Below, one piece after another: positions 59,838-64,000 of a DNA stretch of 64,000 nt. The notes beneath the pieces are model-generated. The model saw nothing but the letters and a program-made list of their open reading frames with translations. It did not search any database and was not told the origin of the DNA. The stretch covers positions 1 through 64,000 of the forward strand of contig NZ_JAMKYL010000005.1 of the NCBI RefSeq assembly GCF_027158465.1. The letters run 5' to 3'. A program made the position numbers and the translations under genes. Position 1 is the stretch's first letter, and every line of letters starts with the position of its first letter. The DNA comes from Oxalobacter paeniformigenes (GTDB lineage: Bacteria > Pseudomonadota > Gammaproteobacteria > Burkholderiales > Burkholderiaceae_D).

Positions 59838-61943
59838 TCATTTTGCGCGCGAGCTGACAATTGCTTCGATAATATTTTTCGGTGCTTCAGCGTAGTGCTT
59901 GAATTCCATCGTATAGGTTGCACGGCCCTGTGTTGCAGAACGCAGCGCAGTTGCATAACCGAACATTTCGGACAGCGGAACTTCGGCCTTGATGACCTTG
60001 CCGCCACCGCCGGCCATATCTTCCATACCCTGAACCATGCCGCGACGGGAAGACAGGTCACCCATAACCGTACCGGCATAATCTTCTGGCGTTTCGACTT
60101 CGACCGCCATCATCGGTTCGAGGATGACAGGATCAGCCTTGCGACAACCTTCCTTGAATGCCATGGAACCTGCCATACGGAAGGCGTTTTCGTTCGAGTC
60201 GACATCGTGGTAGGAACCGAAGAACAACGTAACCTTGACGTCAACCACCGGATAGCCGGCCATCACGCCGGAATTCAGGGAATCGCGAATACCCTTTTCA
60301 ACTGCCGGAATGAATTCACGCGGAACAACACCACCCTTGATCGCATCGACGAATTCGAAGCCCTTGCCAGGTTCCTGCGGTTCGATCTTCAGCACAACGT
60401 GACCATACTGACCACGGCCGCCGGACTGTTTGACGAACTTGCCTTCACTTTCTTCACAAGACTTGCGAATGGTTTCACGATATGCAACCTGTGGTTTGCC
60501 GATCGTTGCTTCGACGCCGAATTCACGGCGCATACGGTCAACGATAATATCCAGGTGCAATTCGCCCATACCGGCAATAATGGTCTGACCGGATTCTTCG
60601 TCTGTATAGACACGGAAGGACGGGTCTTCCTGAGCCAGACGGTTCAGTGCCAGAGCCATTTTTTCCTGATCCTGCTTGGTCTTCGGTTCTACCGCTTCGG
60701 AAATAACCGGTTCCGGGAATTCCATCTTTTCAAGGGTGATCGGTGCGCTCGGATCACACAGTGTTTCACCGGTTGTCGCTTCTTTCAGACCGACGGCTGC
60801 AGCGATATCGCCCGCCATCACTTCCTTGATTTCTTCACGCTGGTTGGCGTGCATCTGCAACAGACGACCGATTCTTTCTTTCTTGTTCTTGATCGGATTG
60901 AGAACCGTATCGCCGGATTTGACCACACCTGAATAAACGCGGAAGAAAATCAGCTGTCCGACAAACGGGTCCGTCATGATCTTGAATGCCAGTGCAGCGA
61001 ATTTTTCATCGTCGGCAGCCTTGCGGGTAACGATATTGTCATTTTCGTCCGTACCTTCGACCGCAGGAATATCGACCGGAGACGGGAGGTATTCGACAAC
61101 AGCATCCAGCATGGCCTGAACGCCCTTGTTCTTGAATGCGGATCCACACATCATCGGAACAATTTCGCCGGCAATGGTTCTCTGGCGCAATGCCTTCTTG
61201 ATATCTTCCTCCGGCAAATCGCCTTCGCCCAGATACTTGTCCATCAGTTCTTCACTGGATTCGGCGGCGACTTCAACCAGTTTTTCACGCCATTCCTTGG
61301 CCTGATCCATCAGTTCGGCTGGTACATCACGATATTCGAACTTGGTACCCTGGGAAGCATCATCCCAGTAAATCCCTTTCATCTTGATCAGATCGACAAC
61401 GCCTTCAAAACTGTCTTCTGCGCCGATAGGAATCTGCAACGGTACCGGATTGGCTTTCAGACGCGAACGCATCTGGTCATAAACCTTGAAGAAATTCGCA
61501 CCGGTACGGTCCATCTTGTTGACGAATGCCAGACGCGGCACCTTGTATTTGTTGGCCTGACGCCAAACGGTTTCGGACTGCGGCTGAACGCCGCCGACAG
61601 CGCAATAAACCATACAGGCACCATCCAGCACGCGCATGGAACGTTCCACTTCGATCGTGAAGTCAACGTGGCCCGGGGTATCAATGATGTTGATACGATG
61701 GTTCTGGAAATTGTTGGCCATGCCGTTCCAGAAGCAGGTCGTCGCAGCAGAAGTAATGGTAATACCGCGTTCCTGTTCCTGTTCCATCCAGTCCATGGTT
61801 GCGGCGCCGTCATGAACTTCACCCAGCTTGTGGTTCACGCCGGTATAAAAAAGAATACGTTCAGTCGTCGTCGTCTTGCCTGCATCAATATGTGCAGAAA
61901 TACCAATGTTACGATAACGTTCGATCGGTGTCTTGCGAGCCAT
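59838..61943 (-). CDS. fusA: Elongation factor G
   Basis: A 701-aa translocase. It has AHIDAGKTT (17-25), DTPGHVDFTIEVERSMRVLDG and NKMDRTG in the GTPase domain, followed by domains II-V with the C-terminal DLSSRRGMVQGM. It lies between rpsG (133-base gap) and tuf. The gap contains a small GCATTT/AAATGC hairpin of unclear meaning. Confidence 0.99.
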   Translation of the reverse strand: MARKTPIERYRNIGISAHIDAGKTTTTERILFYTGVNHKLGEVHDGAATMDWMEQEQERGITITSAATTCFWNGMANNFQNHRINIIDTPGHVDFTIEVERSMRVLDGACMVYCAVGGVQPQSETVWRQANKYKVPRLAFVNKMDRTGANFFKVYDQMRSRLKANPVPLQIPIGAEDSFEGVVDLIKMKGIYWDDASQGTKFEYRDVPAELMDQAKEWREKLVEVAAESSEELMDKYLGEGDLPEEDIKKALRQRTIAGEIVPMMCGSAFKNKGVQAMLDAVVEYLPSPVDIPAVEGTDENDNIVTRKAADDEKFAALAFKIMTDPFVGQLIFFRVYSGVVKSGDTVLNPIKNKKERIGRLLQMHANQREEIKEVMAGDIAAAVGLKEATTGETLCDPSAPITLEKMEFPEPVISEAVEPKTKQDQEKMALALNRLAQEDPSFRVYTDEESGQTIIAGMGELHLDIIVDRMRREFGVEATIGKPQVAYRETIRKSCEESEGKFVKQSGGRGQYGHVVLKIEPQEPGKGFEFVDAIKGGVVPREFIPAVEKGIRDSLNSGVMAGYPVVDVKVTLFFGSYHDVDSNENAFRMAGSMAFKEGCRKADPVILEPMMAVEVETPEDYAGTVMGDLSSRRGMVQGMEDMAGGGGKVIKAEVPLSEMFGYATALRSATQGRATYTMEFKHYAEAPKNIIEAIVSSRAK

Positions 61944-62076
61944 AATCTTTCCTAAAACTTTTTAATAAACAAAACCGAGCTGCATTTTTTCTGCAAATGC
62001 GCCCGGCCTGCCTGATATTTTCCACGGGCAGCCGCCTGAACAAACGTCATTTGACAGCCACCCTCTCATTCTCGAA

Positions 62077-62547
62077 CTAGAAGCGGAAATGCGAGAAAGC
62101 CTTGTTGGCTTCTGCCATCCGATGAACTTCGTCACGTTTTCTCATGGCACCGCCGCGACCTTCTGCAGCTTCCATCAGCTCACCAGCCAGACGCTGCGGC
62201 ATGGATTTTTCACTGCGTTTGGTAGCCGCTTCACGCAACCAGCGCATCGCCAGTGCCATACGACGAACCGGACGCACTTCAACAGGAACCTGATAATTGG
62301 CACCGCCGACACGACGGGACTTGACTTCGACCAGCGGTTTGCAGTTATTGACCGCCTGCATGAAAATTTCCAGAGGATCTTTTCCGGATTTACCTTCGAT
62401 GATTTCGAATGCACCATAAATGATGTTTTCAGCGACCGACTTCTTGCCCGAAAGCATCAGCACATTCACGAATTTTGCAACATCCACATTGCCGAACTTC
62501 GGATCCGGCAGAATCTCGCGTTTCGGTACTTCACGACGACGAGGCAT
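62077..62547 (-). CDS. rpsG: 30S ribosomal protein S7
   Basis: A 156-aa 16S 3'-domain nucleator. It opens MPRRREVPKREILPDPKFGN and ends RKRDEVHRMAEANKAFSHFRF. In E. coli S7 represses str translation at the rpsL-rpsG junction; the 88-base gap here was not resolved into a recognisable equivalent. Confidence 0.98.
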   Translation of the reverse strand: MPRRREVPKREILPDPKFGNVDVAKFVNVLMLSGKKSVAENIIYGAFEIIEGKSGKDPLEIFMQAVNNCKPLVEVKSRRVGGANYQVPVEVRPVRRMALAMRWLREAATKRSEKSMPQRLAGELMEAAEGRGGAMRKRDEVHRMAEANKAFSHFRF

Positions 62548-62635
62548 TTCTTTTCCTTTCTTTCTTCAGCTGAGTGCAAGCACTCACGGTGACCATCATG
62601 ACACACCACTTACTCGATCACACGACCGACCCAGA

Positions 62636-63019
62636 TTATTTACTTGCCGCTTTGGCGCGTTTTGCACCGTATTTGGAACGAGCCTGTTTACGATCCTTGA
62701 CACCCTGCGTATCGAGAGAGCCACGAACCATATGGTAACGGACACCAGGCAAGTCCTTGACACGACCGCCACGCAGCAGGACAACACTGTGTTCCTGCAG
62801 ATTGTGACCTTCACCGCCGATATAGGAAATGACTTCAAAACCATTGGTCAGTCTGACCTTGGCAACCTTTCTCAATGCAGAGTTAGGTTTTTTCGGGGTT
62901 GTCGTATAAACACGGGTACATACGCCACGCTTTTGCGGACAGTTTTCCAACGCAGGCGACTTGCTTTTTGCCTTGACAGTCACACGTGGTTGGCGAATCA
63001 ATTGATTGATGGTTGGCAT
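62636..63019 (-). CDS. rpsL: 30S ribosomal protein S12
   Basis: A 127-aa decoding-centre protein and the classic streptomycin target. The start MPTINQLIRQPRVTVKAKSK (ATG at 63019) is canonical; the longer frame is leader. Key segments TTTPKKPNSALRKVAKVRL and GRVKDLPGVRYH carry the Lys and Pro positions linked to streptomycin response, and both are wild type. First gene of the str operon, preceded by a good promoter. Confidence 0.98.
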   Translation of the reverse strand: MPTINQLIRQPRVTVKAKSKSPALENCPQKRGVCTRVYTTTPKKPNSALRKVAKVRLTNGFEVISYIGGEGHNLQEHSVVLLRGGRVKDLPGVRYHMVRGSLDTQGVKDRKQARSKYGAKRAKAASK

Positions 63020-63163
63020 CGATTTAATCCAACTAAGTAAAATTACAGAAAAATCCCGACCATCCACAATGGCCGGGGACTCCATGGAAAAACTATCACC
63101 ACAGGTTGTGCCACCGGAAAAACGATCAGAACGATCATTATCCAAGCGCACCAAAGACTGCGG

Positions 63164-63192
63164 ATTCTAAACTGTCTCCTTGGCAAAGTCAA
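63164..63192 (-). promoter_or_regulatory. Promoter of the str operon (rpsL)
   Basis: On the minus strand TTGACT (63187-63192), a 17-base spacer and TAGAAT (63164-63169), each 5/6 to the sigma-70 consensus. It gives a leader of about 140 bases before rpsL. Confidence 0.82.
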
Positions 63193-63225
63193 TTACTTCA
63201 ACGACATACACCGTCTGACCACGCC

Positions 63226-63252
63226 AAAAACAACAGGCACTGCTCTTGTTGT
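63226..63252 (-). terminator. Candidate terminator of rpoC
   Basis: ACAACA (63230-63235) / TGTTGT (63247-63252), 11-base loop, followed on the minus strand by TTTT. The stem is short and AT-rich, so confidence is moderate. A GGCATG/CATGCC repeat (63261-63286) lies between it and the rpoC stop. Confidence 0.55.
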
Positions 63253-63297
63253 CTCAAATAGGCATGCCGCTATTTCACGACATGCCCCCGTTCAACT

Positions 63298-64000
63298 TCA
63301 GGACTCCTGCTCAGGGTTTTCGCTGACGACATCGTGAACACTCTGTTGCTGCTCATGCTGCAACTGTTCGGCACGCTGCAAAGCTGCGCGCTCTTCCTGT
63401 TCCCAGATCGCTTTTTGCTTGCGCGCACGATGCATTGCCAGACCGGTACCGGCAGGAATCAGTCGACCAACGATCACATTTTCCTTCAGGCCTCTCAGGG
63501 AATCCTTCTTGCCCATGATAGCGGCTTCCGTCAGAACACGAGTCGTTTCCTGGAAGGACGCTGCCGAGATGAACGAATCTGTCGACAAGGATGCCTTGGT
63601 AATACCCAGCAAGACATTTTCATAAGTTGCCGGACGTTTGCCTTCCGCGATGACGCGATCGTTTTCGTCCAGCAATTCCGAACGTTCGACCTGTTCACCC
63701 GGAATGTAGCAGGTATCACCGGCATCGACCACATTCACACGACGCAGCATCTGGCGAACGATGACTTCGATATGCTTGTCGTTGATCTTCACACCCTGCA
63801 GGCGATAAACGTCCTGTACTTCATCGACGATATAGCGGGCAAGTGCCTCGATACCCAGCAAGCGCAAAATATCCTGAGGATCGGCCGGCCCATCGACGAT
63901 CATTTCGCCCTTGTTGACGACCTGACCATCATGAACCAGAACCTGCTTGTCCTTGCCGATCAGGAATTCATGACGATTGCCATCCATGTCGGTGATTTCA
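63298..64000 (-). CDS. rpoC: DNA-directed RNA polymerase subunit beta', C-terminal part (cut by window edge)
   Basis: The frame is open to the right edge, so only the last 233 or so residues are visible. They include VHDGQVVNKGEMIVDGPADPQDILRLLG, YRLQGVKINDKHIEVIVRQML, and SFISAASFQETTRVLTEAAIMGKKD-like conserved segments (the trigger/F-bridge-distal C-terminal region). The Gln/Glu-rich tail is usual. The rest of rpoC and presumably rpoB lie outside. It is upstream of the str operon, the normal rpoBC-rpsLG-fusA-tuf order. Confidence 0.98.
   Translation of the reverse strand, partial: EITDMDGNRHEFLIGKDKQVLVHDGQVVNKGEMIVDGPADPQDILRLLGIEALARYIVDEVQDVYRLQGVKINDKHIEVIVRQMLRRVNVVDAGDTCYIPGEQVERSELLDENDRVIAEGKRPATYENVLLGITKASLSTDSFISAASFQETTRVLTEAAIMGKKDSLRGLKENVIVGRLIPAGTGLAMHRARKQKAIWEQEERAALQRAEQLQHEQQQSVHDVVSENPEQES

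Noticed and set aside
58188..60932. A 914-codon open frame on the + strand opposite rpsJ, tuf and fusA
   Set aside because: Antisense shadow of highly codon-biased translation-factor genes; the Phe/Asp/Arg-rich translation is not protein-like.
61991..62010. Small GCATTT/AAATGC hairpin in the rpsG-fusA gap
   Set aside because: Only 6 bp and AT-rich, with no T run or Shine-Dalgarno overlap; too weak to assign a role.
1..64000. Search for mobile elements, CRISPR arrays, toxin-antitoxin pairs or defence genes
   Set aside because: Every sizeable sense frame belongs to a core family, no direct-repeat arrays or transposase-like proteins were seen, and gaps are too short to hide such a system.

Overview
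The window is 64 kb of chromosomal core genome from a betaproteobacterium. The family is probably Oxalobacteraceae, and an Oxalobacter-like organism is my best guess. I infer this from gene order (rsmD / M16 peptidase pair / ftsY-ftsE-ftsX-rpoH; nadK-hrcA near grpE-dnaK-dnaJ; exbB-exbD-lpxK-ycaR-kdsB-adk; recA-recX; lptM-lysA), from the long lysine/alanine-rich tail on S3, and from a base composition that looks close to 50% GC. No database search was possible, so the genus is a guess. I found no tRNA, rRNA, insertion sequence, prophage or CRISPR array.

Layout: 1-394 is a non-coding left edge with a candidate leftward promoter. 395-9608 holds ychF, a ferredoxin, coaD, rsmD, a catalytic/non-catalytic pair of secreted M16 peptidases, ftsY-ftsE-ftsX and the heat-shock sigma factor rpoH. 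9641-20699 holds a BioC-like methyltransferase, comF, trmL, dnaJ-dnaK-grpE, recN, nadK, hrcA and pyrF. 20900-28465 holds a proton-pumping pyrophosphatase, adk and the kdsB-ycaR-lpxK-exbD-exbB envelope cluster, then argH. 28598-38137 holds ilvD, lgt, recX, recA, a DUF2889 gene, xseA, dgt and a fused shikimate kinase/3-dehydroquinate synthase gene. 38278-44110 holds a class A penicillin-binding protein, lptM, lysA, engB, a polyprenol/diacylglycerol kinase-like membrane protein and cutA. 44219-63019 is the complete str, S10, spc and alpha ribosomal-protein block on the minus strand (33 genes, rpsL to rplQ). The 3' end of rpoC enters at the right edge.

Regulation is the most interesting layer. 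A perfect CIRCE operator, the target of HrcA, lies at the predicted start of transcription of rpoH. The grpE-dnaK-dnaJ unit instead has a near-consensus sigma-32 promoter and no CIRCE. Since hrcA, rpoH and the chaperone genes are all in this window, the sequence suggests a two-tier circuit: HrcA represses rpoH, and sigma-32 drives the DnaK machine. recA has a canonical LexA box. Within the ribosomal block, a promoter overlapped by an 8-bp palindrome separates rpsJ from rplC, and a 177-bp structured gap separates the S10 genes from the spc genes.

I did not find a new multi-gene system; nearly every reading frame belongs to a known housekeeping family. The points most worth checking are the AroK-AroB fusion, the CIRCE site at rpoH, the structured gaps (kdsB-adk, rpsJ-rplC, rpsQ-rplN, dnaK-dnaJ, nadK leader) and the K+-independent proton pyrophosphatase.
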